From: Membranipora membranacea | Taxonomy: Eukaryota > Bryozoa > Gymnolaemata > Cheilostomatida > Membraniporidae | Direction of reading: 5' to 3' | Length of the DNA stretch: 60,000 bases | NCBI GenBank assembly: GCA_914767715.1 | Contig: OU612072.1 | Coordinates: forward strand, 19,408,001 to 19,468,000 | Part shown: piece by piece, positions 23,474 to 34,925 of the stretch | Position numbering within the stretch: the stretch's first letter is position 1 | How the letters are laid out: each line of letters starts with the position of its first letter | The notes under the pieces: model-generated | Told to the model about the DNA's origin: nothing | Seen by the model: only the letters and a program-made list of their open reading frames with translations | Database searches by the model: none | Program-made: the position numbers and the translations under genes

Positions 23474-25554
23474 ATCCTATAAACCTTTGTCAAAATTAAA
23501 ACCTACGTTTACAACTCGCAGAACATTCTCCAACAGTAATGTCGATAATCTTCAAGCATGCTTAGATACCACACTTTGGGACAATCTCACAGATGCCAAT
23601 GACAACATCAACCAGCGGACTGAAACGATAACTGACTACATTAATTTCTGCACAGACCTATGCATACCACCAAAGGAAGCTAAAAAATATGCCAACAAAA
23701 AGCCTTGGATTACAAAGCGCATTCTGGATATGATAGATGAGAAACATGACGCCCACAAAAATGGAAATAAAAAACTCTACCATAAACTCAAAAAGCAAGT
23801 CTCAAAAGAAAATAAAAAAGCCAGAGAAGAATATTCCCTAAAAATCCAACAACATTTAGCCAGTGATCCTGCAAACGCTTGGAACGACATTAAAAAAATT
23901 AGCGGACCTCCAACCAGCAACTCCAAGTCACAACCAGATATTAACTTCCAACCCGAAGAACTCAACAACTTCTTTGCCAGATTTGAGAAACAAGACACTC
24001 AGCCACCACAACCTGCTTACGAAAACCTAACTGCTCCTCCCTGCATAATAGATGAAAAATCAGTTCTGATACAACTCAAACGCCTCAACTCTAGAAAGGG
24101 TGCTGGACCTGATGGTCTGATACCAAGAGCATTAAAACTCTGTGCTGACCAACTAGCGCCTGTAATTACGGATATATTCAACTTCTCTCTAGACTCTCAA
24201 ACAACTCCTAATATATGGAAATCGGCCATCATCAAACCACTGCCAAAAACTGACAAGCCAAATCAACTTAAACACTTCCGACCAATAGCCCTGACAAGCT
24301 GCTTATGTAAAACAATGGAACGTCTGCTGAAAAGCTATATAGTTAAAAACACTCCTCTCGACAATCACCAATTTGCCTACCGAGCTAAAAGATCAACCCA
24401 GGATGCAGTATTATGCCTTATTACCACAATAACTAGTTACATAGACCTTCAAGCTGCCAACTATGCAAGATGCCTATTTCTCGACTTCTCATCTGCATTT
24501 AACACCATCAGTGTCAGTAATCTCCTCACAGAACTGCAACATCTAGACTCCAGAGTTACAAACTGGGTGTCGAGTTTCCTGACAGGCAGAACACAAAGAA
24601 CAATAGTAAACAATATTCTCTCAACATCAATCACCACCAACACAGGAACACCCCAGGGTTCTGTCCTCAGTCCTCTATTATTCTCAGTGTATACAAATAG
24701 GATTAGGTCAGAACAGAGCAATATAACTATTTTAAAATATGCTGATGACACTTGTATTGTTGGTTGCATCTCTGATAATAATGACTTGTCTAATTATTTT
24801 AATGAGATCAATAGAATCTCTGGTCTATGCAAAGAACTCGACTTATTACTTAATCCTTCTAAAACCCAAGAGATGCTTTTCTCCACTAAGAGAGATAAAC
24901 CTGACAGTCCTACTCTCAAATTAAATGGTGTAAATATAGATTTTTGTGACAATGTTAAATATTTGGGAGTTCTCTTTGATAACAAATTACGTTTCGAAGA
25001 TCATGTCAATAATGTTGTATCCAAAGCAAATCAGAGAATGTTTGTCATCAGAACCTTTAATTATCAGAGTACAAAGCCTTTAGCCTGCATGTTATTTAAA
25101 AGTTTTATTGTATCCATTCTAACCTACTGCCTACCTATTTTGTTCACTAGTATTTATTCACGAGACAAGAAAGCTCTGAGAAAGTTTTTTAAGCAAGGCG
25201 ACAGACTAGGTCTTGATATTGGGGATCTAGATTCAGTCATATCAAAACGTACAAAGAACCTGGCCCTGCAGATAATACATGATGACGAACATTTTTTAAA
25301 CAATTTTCTTGAGAAACTCCCCTCAGGCAGATATCGCAGCCTTAAATACAGAACTGCCTGGGGTAAAGACTCATTCCTCAGACACTTGATTTTGATATTG
25401 CAAGATATTTTTTAATCCACTAGAAGTCAGACTTTACTTTACTCATTTTGTTTATGTTTCTTTTTGGTATTCCCTACTCATGTAACAGTATAAACACTCA
25501 ATCTCGCAGCATACCTAATGTTTGTGACAAAATAAACCAACCAACCAACCAACC
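23474..25554 (+). mobile_element. Same 5'-truncated LINE, copy 2, duplicated with the satellite
   Basis: It has the same 5' truncation point, the same satellite junction, the same AACC tail length (five units) and the same 2,081-bp length as the copy 11,426 bp upstream. Identical breakpoints show one insertion followed by segmental amplification, not two insertions. I found one base difference, G at 12,279 against T at 23,705, in the third position of a proline codon. Confidence 0.92.
23487..25415 (+). CDS. LINE reverse transcriptase, copy 2
   Basis: The 642-codon protein is identical to that of the first copy, with the same motif A (LFLDFSSAFNT), motif B (GTPQGSVLSP) and YADD at 418-421. 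It also lacks an ATG and the endonuclease part, because it is the same truncated insertion. The single silent change gives no evidence about selection; recent duplication or homogenisation alone explains the identity. Like copy 1, it is embedded in satellite and has no visible promoter. Confidence 0.88.
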   Translation: MSKLKPTFTTRRTFSNSNVDNLQACLDTTLWDNLTDANDNINQRTETITDYINFCTDLCIPPKEAKKYANKKPWITKRILDMIDEKHDAHKNGNKKLYHKLKKQVSKENKKAREEYSLKIQQHLASDPANAWNDIKKISGPPTSNSKSQPDINFQPEELNNFFARFEKQDTQPPQPAYENLTAPPCIIDEKSVLIQLKRLNSRKGAGPDGLIPRALKLCADQLAPVITDIFNFSLDSQTTPNIWKSAIIKPLPKTDKPNQLKHFRPIALTSCLCKTMERLLKSYIVKNTPLDNHQFAYRAKRSTQDAVLCLITTITSYIDLQAANYARCLFLDFSSAFNTISVSNLLTELQHLDSRVTNWVSSFLTGRTQRTIVNNILSTSITTNTGTPQGSVLSPLLFSVYTNRIRSEQSNITILKYADDTCIVGCISDNNDLSNYFNEINRISGLCKELDLLLNPSKTQEMLFSTKRDKPDSPTLKLNGVNIDFCDNVKYLGVLFDNKLRFEDHVNNVVSKANQRMFVIRTFNYQSTKPLACMLFKSFIVSILTYCLPILFTSIYSRDKKALRKFFKQGDRLGLDIGDLDSVISKRTKNLALQIIHDDEHFLNNFLEKLPSGRYRSLKYRTAWGKDSFLRHLILILQDIF

Positions 25555-28433
25555 CTCTGTTACTTTTTTAAATTTTAAATTCGTTCTAATTCCTGTTCTA
25601 TGTATCGTAGGATCTTGATATTCGGGATATGAATGAGGCCAATGAGGCCATCAGCTGGTCAGAGTTTGAAAGAATTCCGATGGCTATTTAAAATTTGAGC
25701 CTGCCGCTTGGCATGTTTTTTATGACAAAAGTGGCCCTCGTTAAAAACTTTGCTGACGCCAAACTAAGAGGAGCAGGGACAAACAGGTTTCAGTTTCAAA
25801 GTCAGCATGAAATTGCCTACGTTATAGAGTAGGTTAGAAGGAAATCTATTTTCTAAACTGGCCGTAAAAAAACCATGGGTCCCCCCCTTTGTTACTTTTT
25901 TAAATTTTAAACTCGCCCTAATTCCAGTTCTATTTATCGTAGGATCTTGATATTCGGGATTTTGAATGAGGCCAATGAGGCCATCAGCTGGTCAGTGTTT
26001 GAAAGAATTCCGATGGCTATTTAAAATTTGAGCCTGCCGTTTGGCATGTTTTTTTATGTAAAAAGTGGCCCTCGTTAAAAACATTGCTGACGCCAAACTA
26101 AGAGGAGCAGTCCCGAACGGGTTTCAGTTTCAAAGTCAGCATGAAATTGCCTATGTTATAGAGTAGGTTAGAAGGAAATCTATTTTTTTAAACTGGCCGT
26201 AAAAAATATTAAGGGTCCCCCCTTTGTTACTTTTTCAAATTTTAAACTCGCTCTAATTCCTGTTCTATTTATCGTAGGATCTTGATATTCATGATTTTGA
26301 ATGAGGCCAATGAGACCATCAGCTGGTCAGAGTTTGAAAGAATTCCGATGGCTATTTCAAATTTGAGCCTGCCGTTTGGCATGTTTTTTTATGACAAAAG
26401 TGGCCCTCGTTAAAAACGTTGCTGACGCCAAACTAAGAGGAGCAGTCCCAAACGGGTTTCAGTTTCAAAGCCAGCATGAAATTGCCAACGTTATTGAGTA
26501 GGTTAGAAGGAAATCTTTTTTTTTAAACTGGCCGTAAAAAAAACCAAGGGTCCCCCCTTTGTTACTTTTTTTAATGTTAAACTCGCTCTAATTCCCGTTT
26601 CATTTATCGTAGGATCTTGATATTCGGGATTTATAATGAGGCCAGTGAGGCCATCAGCTGGTGAGAGTTTGAAAGAATTCTAATGGCTATTTCAAATTTG
26701 AGCCTGCCGTATGGCATGTTTTTTATGACAAAAGTGGCACTCATTAAAAACGTTGCTGACGCCAAACTAAGAGGAGCAGTCCCGAACGGGTTTCAGTTTC
26801 AAAGTCAGCATGAAATTGCCTACGTTATAAAATAGGTTAGAAGGAAATCTATTTTTTAAACTGGCCGTAAAAAAACCAAGGGTCCGCCCTTTGTTACTTT
26901 TTAAAATTTTAAACTCGATCTAATTCCTGCTCTATTTATCGTAGGATCTGGATATTCGGGATTTTGAATGAGGCCAATAAGGTCATCTGCGAGTCAGAGT
27001 TTGAAAGAATTCCGATGGTTATTTCGAGTTTGAGCCTGCCGTTTGGCATTTTTTTTATGAGAAAAGTGGCCCTCGTTAAAAACGTTGCTGACGCCAAACT
27101 AAGAGGAGCAGTCCCGAACGGGTTTCAGTTTCAAAGTCAGCATGAAATTGCCTACGTTATAAAGTAGGTTAGAAGGGAATCTATTTTTTAAACTGGCCGT
27201 AAAAAAAAACCAAGGATCCCCCCTTTGTTACCTTTTTAAATTTTAAACTCGCTCTAATTCCTGTTCTATTTACTGTAGGATCTTGATATTTGGGATTTAG
27301 AATGAGGCCAGTGAGGCCATCAGCTGGTGAGAGTTTGAAAGAATTCCAATGGCTATTTCAAATTTGAGCCTGCCGTTTGGCATGTTTTTTTATGACAAAA
27401 ATGGCCCTCGTTAAAAACGTTGCTGACGCCAAACTAATAGGAGCAGTCCCGAACGGGTTTCAGTTTCAAAGTCAGCATGAAATTTCCTATGTATAGAGTA
27501 GGTTAGAAGGAAATCTATTTTTTAAACTGGCCGTAAAAAAACCAAGGGTCCCCCCTTTGTTTCTTTTTTTAATTTTAAATTCGTTCTAATTCCTGTTCTA
27601 TGTATCGTAGGATCTTGATATTCCGGATTTTGAATGAGGCCAATGAGGCCATCAGCTGGTCAGAGTTTGAAAGAATTCCGATGGCTATTTCAAATTTGAG
27701 CCTGCCGTATGGCATGTTTTTTTATGACAAAAGTGGCCCTCGTTAAAAACGTTGTTGGCGCCAAACTAAGAGGACCAGTCCCGAACGGGTTTCAGTTTCA
27801 AAGTCAGCATGAAATTGGCTGCGTTATAGAGTAGGTTAGAAGGAAATCTATTTTTTAAACTGGCCGTAAAAAAACCAAGGGTCCCCCCTTTGTTTCTTTT
27901 TTAAATTTTAAATTCGTTCTAATTCCTGTTCTATGTATCGTAGGATCTTGATATTCCGGATTTTGAATGAGGCCAATGAGGCCATCAGCTGGTCAGAGTT
28001 TGAAAGAATTCCGATGGCTATTTCAAATTTGAGCCTGCCGTATGGCATGTTTTTTTATGACAAAAGTGGCCCTCGTTAAAAACGTTGTTGGCGCCAAACT
28101 AAGAGGACCAGTCCCGAACGGGTTTCAGTTTCAAAGTCAGCATGAAATTGGCTGCGTTATAGAGTAGGTTAGAAGGAAATCTATTTTTTAAACTGGCCGT
28201 AAAAAAAACCAAGGGTCCCCCCTCTGATACTTTTTTAAATTTTAAATTCGTTCTAATTCCTGTTCTATGTATCGTAGGATCTTGATATTAGCGATTTTGA
28301 ATGAGGCCAATGAGGCCATCAGCTGGTGAGAGTTTGAAAGAATTCCGATGGCTATTTCAAATTTGAGCCTGCCGTTTGGCATGTTTTTTTATGACAAAAG
28401 TGGCCCTCGTTGAAAACGTTGCTGACGCCAAAC
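25555..28433. repeat. ~334-bp satellite array, block C, running into the gap
   Basis: About 8.6 monomers parallel 14,129-17,007 almost base for base, including the divergent post-LINE variants. The last monomer stops mid-unit at GCTGACGCCAAAC where the Ns begin, so the array continues into or beyond the gap. Confidence 0.96.
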
Positions 28434-28633
28434 NNNNNNNNNNNNNNNNNNNNNNNNNNNNNNNNNNNNNNNNNNNNNNNNNNNNNNNNNNNNNNNNNNN
28501 NNNNNNNNNNNNNNNNNNNNNNNNNNNNNNNNNNNNNNNNNNNNNNNNNNNNNNNNNNNNNNNNNNNNNNNNNNNNNNNNNNNNNNNNNNNNNNNNNNNN
28601 NNNNNNNNNNNNNNNNNNNNNNNNNNNNNNNNN
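28434..28633. other. Assembly gap (200 N)
   Basis: Exactly 200 Ns separate the satellite from non-satellite sequence. The round length suggests a placeholder. Open frames crossing the Ns are meaningless. Confidence 0.99.
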
Positions 28634-28634
28634 C

Positions 28635-28655
28635 GTGTGTGTGTGTGTGTGTGTG
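28635..28655. repeat. (GT)n microsatellite at the gap edge
   Basis: A short GT run begins right after the Ns, followed by a degenerate continuation (TTGTGTGTGTGTTATCGTG) to about 28,685. Simple sequence here may be part of why the assembly broke. Confidence 0.9.
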
Positions 28656-28656
28656 A

Positions 28657-31600
28657 GTGCTATCTTGTTGTGTGTGTGTTATCGTGTTAATAAGAAGGGG
28701 GGTTTTCTTTATTTCACTCTCAGGTTGCACCATTGATTAGCAATATTCGTTTGACTCATCTTCCTTTAGGAAACTGGAATTTCTAGTTTCCTATATTTTT
28801 CTCCGTCTTACTAACAGCCACTATTTATTATAATCATATAGGGCTTGCTTAGTCGTTTTTCAAATAAGACTGTATCACTAGATACCATCGGCTTCCGGGT
28901 TTAACTAATTTTCAGGTAGTTGAATTCCATGGTTTGATTTAGATTTCCACATTTCGCCATCATCAGATAAAATGTTCGGCGATAAACAATAAATAAAGAT
29001 TTCGCTTATCATGACTAAGCATCGTGCTAATTGGCAACTTATTCAAGGCTTTGGTATTTGTTAAGCTGTTCTGCTGTAATAAATTATATTAATGATGGTG
29101 CGCTGAAGTAAAAATATTTATACTCTATTTGTCATTAACCATGGATGTTATTTATATCTGCTGTGTTGAATTCTAGCTAGGTATATGAGCATTTGCGGTA
29201 ACTCAAAATGGCAGTGTTTAGAGTTGTTTTCCTTTTTTCTGTGCTGACAATTGCTCCAAAAACAATACGCAGATATCTTCATCCAGCTTAGGTCTCAATT
29301 TTACTTGGATTGTTTCAATGCACTGTGTGAAGAAATGGTTTGAATTTTGTTTGGAGGCCAGCTCAGATTTGTTGTTTTCAAAGGTAGCAGTCCGCCTGTT
29401 TGGCCAACTGAATCCCAAAACTAACAACATTATAGCTTTCTGCAATATAGATGCAGCCCCAGGGCAAAATTTTGAAGAAAATGCACAAAATTGGTTTCAG
29501 GAATTCAATTCTTAAATTGCGATAAATATACCAAGATCACCCATACAAATACAAGCTCACTGACTATGCAGCAGAATATTTCCCAAGTAATATTATGTGT
29601 GTTATTGGGGTGAGCCCGCCAGACACAAGCTTATCATAATCATATACGCAGCCAGCTTAATTACATCAGTGTTTTTCAATTATAAAAATCTTGAGACGAT
29701 TAAATTCCACAGAGGATCAACTCAGCAATACACATTCTTGTAAATGAAAATGCTATCTTGAACAATATCCGATTGAGCTGGCAACATGATTGCAGCATCC
29801 CGCCTCAGACTTGTCTTACTGTGGCATAGGCAAAATCTAATCCATGGGAAATCTGAATGGGTTTAAAAGGCAAATGCCATGTTTCGGAATACAGAACCAT
29901 ATGAAGTGAGGATGGTTTTGCATAATTGCCTCTCCCCAATCACTCTCTACTTGGTTGTGCAATATCTCTCGGAAGGAGACAAACTTGTCTGTACAAAACT
30001 AAAGTGATCGCAACTTTGTATAATTTTTAGAATCATGGACCATGGTTTGGTTGAGTAAAGAGAGTGTCGATAACAGATTGTCAAGAAGGTGTCATGGTTG
30101 ATTGCAAAAAATGTGAATACATTTAGCAGTGAACCAGTAGAGCCTACCGATTCAACATAATATGATATGATATGCAATATAAGTGGTATAAAAAATGGGG
30201 CACACTTGGAGATTTTTTGACAGATTTGGAGTTTTTTGCAAAATTCTGAGGAAGGAGGATATAACTACAATTGAGCATTTTTGACTTTATATAACTGAGT
30301 TGCAAATCCGTTAATCAATTAATGATTCCGATTTAAATAAATCTCTTTGAGCCTGATCAAGTTGCTAAAATGCTGGCTTGCAGAAAGCATGCTCACTATT
30401 GTTCACTTTATACTTATGAGTGCAGACATAATGTAGCTTAAAAATCATTGTTTTACATTTGGATAACTGATAATGTCAAGTTTTCTTATCAACAGCTGCA
30501 TTATTGCGGTAGCTGGATAACAAGAGCAGATCAAAACAAATTGATGAAGGTATAGCATGCTATACTGCGCTAACCATTGCTAAAAGACATCTAGTTGTGA
30601 AGGAAAATTTGTGATTTTGGTCAGCCAGACCCCCTCTCTTGAAGCTTTGGCTAACTGCAAAATACAGACACTAGGAAATGTTCTGTTCTGATAAAGGCTG
30701 ATGTTACAGCGCAAGATTGCTCTCAATTTGTAAGCATATTGGACCAGACTTTGGAAACCAGTCAGTCGGCTGCTGTTGAATTCCAGCCACAAAAACACAA
30801 AAACACACACACAAACTTCCCCACTGATAGTGTATCGGTATAGTGTAAGATATCTATGGTCATGGTTGTGTATGTCAGCCAAACTAGTTCATTAACAGTT
30901 CAAGATTCTTTTGGGTCTTGATGGCGTCAGTAGGAGGTTGAAAGCAAGTTATATCAGCAGCAAACTAAAACTATATTGCAATTTTAGTCAGTGTGGTTAT
31001 CACCATAATTATAATAGAATAATAAAACTAGAGAGGGCACTAAAACAGCGAAGATGAGGCACTTAAATTGAGGTGATGTTATGACATTGGATTGAGTACT
31101 AGCAATGATGGTTCATTTTTCAGCATCTTGTAATCAATTCTGATTTTGTTTGTTCTCAGAAAAGATTTTAGAGTTCAAATAAGAGTAATCGATAAATATC
31201 CTGGTAAGTGGACTAAAATCCAATGTTACCGCCAGTGCAACTTCACAATGTCACCCATAACTGAATCCCTCAATTCTCACGCTCCATTCGGGTTTCCTGA
31301 CTGGTTTTAATGTAGCAGATTTAAAGGGGGTTAGCATAAGGTTGCGATTCCCATCACTGCAACTATGCATATTGCCTATTTTTACTGAGTACGCAGATAT
31401 ATTTGTGGGAATGTAACAAGTACCCTGACTCTATCTTAGTGGGAATATAAAAAGTATGCCGACTTAATATTTCTTACTGGGATTATTATTGTCCTGACTT
31501 TTGCACTGGCTTTGGGAGAAAGGAGGTATGGACAAATATAAAAAAGTTAGTTTATCTGGCAAGATTATTCGGAGGGAAGGGATAAAAACCTATCTCCTGG

Positions 31601-31699
31601 TCAGCCCCTGCAGTGGGACAGGGATGCCAACATGTCTCGACCAGTTCTTGCCCGTTGGATAACATCACTGTTTTGTCAAGAGGAGTTCTGGTAATGCAA
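28657..31699. other. Non-coding stretch without recognisable gene
   Basis: AT-rich single-copy-looking DNA. Short open frames (at most 100 codons) have no recognisable domain, signal peptide or good splice context. It holds one copy of a dispersed repeat (30,473-30,541) and a small CA-rich stretch near 30,790-30,815. The last ~100 bases may belong to the LINE remnant that follows. Confidence 0.6.
30473..30541 (+). repeat. Dispersed repeat, copy 1
   Basis: About 70 bp centred on CTTATCAACAGCTGCATTAT and ending GAGCAGATCAAAACAAA recurs in direct orientation at about 40,045-40,113. Weaker similarity may continue upstream in both. Probably fragments of an old interspersed element of unknown class. 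Confidence 0.7.
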
Positions 31700-31725
31700 A
31701 AGCCAGGTCTTACTTAACCTTTTGC

Positions 31726-33340
31726 ATGCAGTTTTTTCATATTGGCAAACAGCTGAACACAAATACCGGCACAAATGGCAGTGGCAGTTGGCAGCGAAGT
31801 CGAATTCTGGCATTGGGTGATTGGTCATCATGGTATTGGCAAGGAGCCCTTCTGGCAGTCTTCTCCGAGTATAACGTGTCTCTCACAAACACCATCTTTA
31901 ATCCCAAGTCATATCACAGGGCGTCATGGATGCAACCTTGGTCAAAGCACTGGCATCTTCTAGACTACGCGCTCACCAAACAGAAAGTTCGGAATTACAT
32001 AATGGACACACATGCGATGAGAGGTGCCAACTGCTCTGCAGATCACCGCATGATTAGGACCACTATCTCCTTCTGTATCAAGAACCGGATTACTAAGACT
32101 AGTGCCAGGCCTCCTAGCAAGCCTAACGTCATCAAGCTGAAAGACAAGGAGACCGGTCAAGAGATTGAGGTAGAGATGGACAAGACCATGGAAGAACAAG
32201 AGAAAACGGACCTATATATATAGAAGACCATGTGGAACCACCTGAAGCAAGCTACTTTTGCAACGCCTGAGGAAATCCTTGGCCGACCCAAGAGGAAACA
32301 CCAGGACTGGTTCGTAGAAAAAATTGAACAATTTAACAGAAATATTTAAGAAAGAAAGCAGAAGAGATTGCGGGAACTATTGAGGAACCTCCGTCCTGTC
32401 AATAGCCGGCAAAATAATGGCTCGTATAATCCTCAATAAAATGAATTGTAAGATTACACCGAACATCATACCAGAGACCCAGTGCAGCTTTAGAAGTGGA
32501 AGAAGCTCATGGTCTTCAGCCGGAGGCAAATCCAGGAGAATTGCACGAAGCAAAGCATGCCTCTCTATGCTGTTTTTTATTGACTTTTCTAGAGACTTTG
32601 ACACCATATCAAGAGATGGCCTTTGGCCCCTCTGAGGAAGTTTGGCTTGACAGAGAAGGTCATCAACCTGATAAAGGCTATACCACCTGGTGAAGCTCCT
32701 CCGCTCCTCTCCGGACCCTGAAGCCATAATCATTGATCAAGAGCCTCTTGTTCAGTGCACAGACTTTGAGTACCTTGAAATTACAATCTCTAACAACGCT
32801 CGAATCGAAAGGCAGATCAAGCACAGAATGAATATAGAAAGTGGTGCGTTTGGAAAACTACAAGATCGACTCTGGAAGAATAGTCATGTTACAACCATGG
32901 TAAAGTGCAAAGTCTATAGAGCAGATAATTGTCTTCCCTACTATGTGTAGCAGAAACACTGACCATCTATAGTACAGAGGCGAAAAAACTCAGTGCATTT
33001 GTAATGAGACAACTGCAAACCATAATGATTGTGACACGGAGGGATAAAATAACAAATGTAGAGGTTCAGCGGTGTGCAGGACTCGCTTCCATAAACAGAC
33101 ATCTTGATGAAAAATCTCAGATGGCTTTTACATGTGCACCAGATGGGTAAATGCAGGTTACAGAGGCAACTCCTGTTTTCTCAGCTCTGTGAAGGGAAGA
33201 GAAATCAAGGTAGGCCCAACTCAGGTTCAAGGATGTAGCAAAGTGAAACATGGAATGCGGCGAAATCAACTGTCACCTGTGGCAGCAGCAGACAGCAATA
33301 ATCCGACCTGCATGGAGAGGTGGCATAAAACCATAATCAT
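31726..33340 (+). pseudogene. Decayed, internally deleted LINE (endonuclease plus RT fragments)
   Basis: Plus-strand frame fragments match, from memory, the endonuclease-RT proteins often mislabelled 'craniofacial development protein 2-like' (RTE-like LINEs). The C-terminal endonuclease is seen in VIGHHGIGKE (frame from 31,775), then after a frameshift near 31,840 in SWMQPWSKHWHLLDYAL and NCSADHRMIRTTIS (about 31,925-32,090). RT fragments follow: IAGKIMARIILNKM and FRSGR (about 32,400-32,500), SMLFFIDFSRDFDTISRDGL (motif A, about 32,560-32,630), FEYLEITISNNA (about 32,765) and a C-terminal part to about 33,340. The stretch between endonuclease and RT is missing near 32,340, and the region that should hold the catalytic YADD is missing near 32,690. 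Several stops and frameshifts complete the decay, so it is certainly inactive. Confidence 0.85.
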
Positions 33341-34925
33341 GAAACAGACCTGACTGCAAAGAGTAAGTGAGAGAGTTTAAAATATAAGGTGTGGCTGGTT
33401 CAGCTGCAAAATACTAACTGATTTGATTCCACTCGAGTTGAGTTATTAAATGCATGATTGAAACATAGTGTTTACGCCAACAATGATTCTGCGGGGCAAT
33501 TGTAGGGTGATACTGGCTATGCAAAATTCCATGGTTATGGAGAAGTACTTGGTGAGTTTGTAGAGTCAAACTCTGAAAAGTTACTAAAATGATGAGTCCT
33601 CCTTGAGGTAAGACATATAACATGAAACATAAATTTAATCAAGTTTAAATTATCACATTATCACCAAACAAATAAATATGAATTTTGTGGTTACAAGAGT
33701 TGTCCCTTATTTCAACAGTGGGAAATGACTTCCTTTTCTTCCTTCTTTTTTTATTTCTTTGTGCCTCTTTCCTCTCACTGTAATTTGGGTTAATTTGGCT
33801 GCGTGGTGCAAGTAGAGTTATGCAGGGTCTAAAATAACCTCACACTTTTTGTAGTAAGCTGGTCATATCATGAGCAGAATTAGATGGGTTCAATGTAACA
33901 AATGGGTTTTTGCTATTGCCTTCGAGTGGATAGAATAACCGACATATTATTTTGAGAATAAAGCAAAAGTCATAGTGAGTCGAAGAAGTAAATCCATAGA
34001 AACTCAAATCTTGCGGTTTTCAAGTGTGATGACAAATGTAGTATTGAAACTATCCAAATAATCAGGCTCTAATGCGAGTATTCTCAATTAAACTTTACCA
34101 AAATTTCAACGTTTTATCTTATTCCCTGAACCTCAAACATTTTTCTGTTTACCACTTGAAATAAACTTATCGCCTGACATTGGCGGTGTTTAAGTGCTGA
34201 ACTTTATCACTGCTCTAAATTGTAAATATTTGATAAATGTTTGTTTGTTTGATTGGATATTGTCTGATGAACATTGAAGATTGAAGAATTCGCGCTGGCA
34301 TTTATGTGGGCTTTTGTTTGGAAGGGGCAAAATAATCCTTTGGGCAGTAAAAAATAGTGGGAAGTCAAACCAGATGATTGATGTTGAGAGATTTTAACAT
34401 AGAGTTGAAGGTCATACATAAATTCAGCAACTTGACTACCCTATTGTCTGATAGGGAGAGGGCTAATCAGTAAAAGAGCCTATTGGGACAAACTCAACAT
34501 CAGATAAGGATTTGGTGATTGTATTTTCTGCTAAACACTTGAAAACTTGAACTCTTAAAAAACAAAACAAACACAAAACAATGTATTTTTTCTCATATCT
34601 TGAAGGAGGAGATTTGAATAACGACACTTGTGAAATCTAAAATGAAACTGTCAACATTTTCGGAGCTCATTACAAGAGCCCAAATCCGAAAAATTGACAT
34701 GGAAGAATTGGCAGGTGCTATCACGACTGTTTATATTGTTGAGATTAGCAAAATAGGGTTGAAGGTGGATGCTCAACCTCCTGCTTAATTTTCTCCTCTG
34801 CCTGGTCGGTTGTATATTATATTGCTTGGCTTTCTGCTGGTGAGGTGGCTGTGATGGCTATTGATTTGGGTGCTGAATTCTTTTTGTTGGTTTGGCTGGT
34901 GGTTTGCAGCATAAAATAATGTTTT
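33341..34925. other. 3' flank of the Ig gene, no gene seen
   Basis: AT-rich sequence downstream of the minus-strand stop at 34,926. Open frames here are short and featureless. The 3' UTR of the Ig gene should lie in its right part, but I see no clear AATAAA on the minus strand in the first several hundred bases, so the transcript end is not placed. Confidence 0.5.

Larger units (their letters stand above)
20770..28433. repeat. Second copy of an 11,426-bp satellite-plus-LINE super-repeat
   Basis: Positions here align with positions 11,426 bp lower (about 9,344-17,007). The constant offset holds at the TATTAAG markers (10,699/22,125 and 14,782/26,208), at the LINE junctions (12,048/23,474) and at the post-LINE monomers. 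Differences are few: single bases, plus one concentrated patch at about 22,765-22,880. The right end is cut by the assembly gap, so the full unit and the number of further copies are unknown. An assembly duplication cannot be excluded, but the patch and scattered substitutions argue for two real copies. Confidence 0.9.

Noticed and set aside
1-28433. CRISPR-like array
   Set aside because: The period is ~334 bp with no unique spacers and the context is eukaryotic; it is satellite DNA.
28376-28736. Frames crossing the N gap
   Set aside because: Made of unknown residues and GT-repeat translation.
29318-29515. 65-codon plus-strand frame
   Set aside because: No domain, signal or splice support; overlaps an equally long antisense frame.
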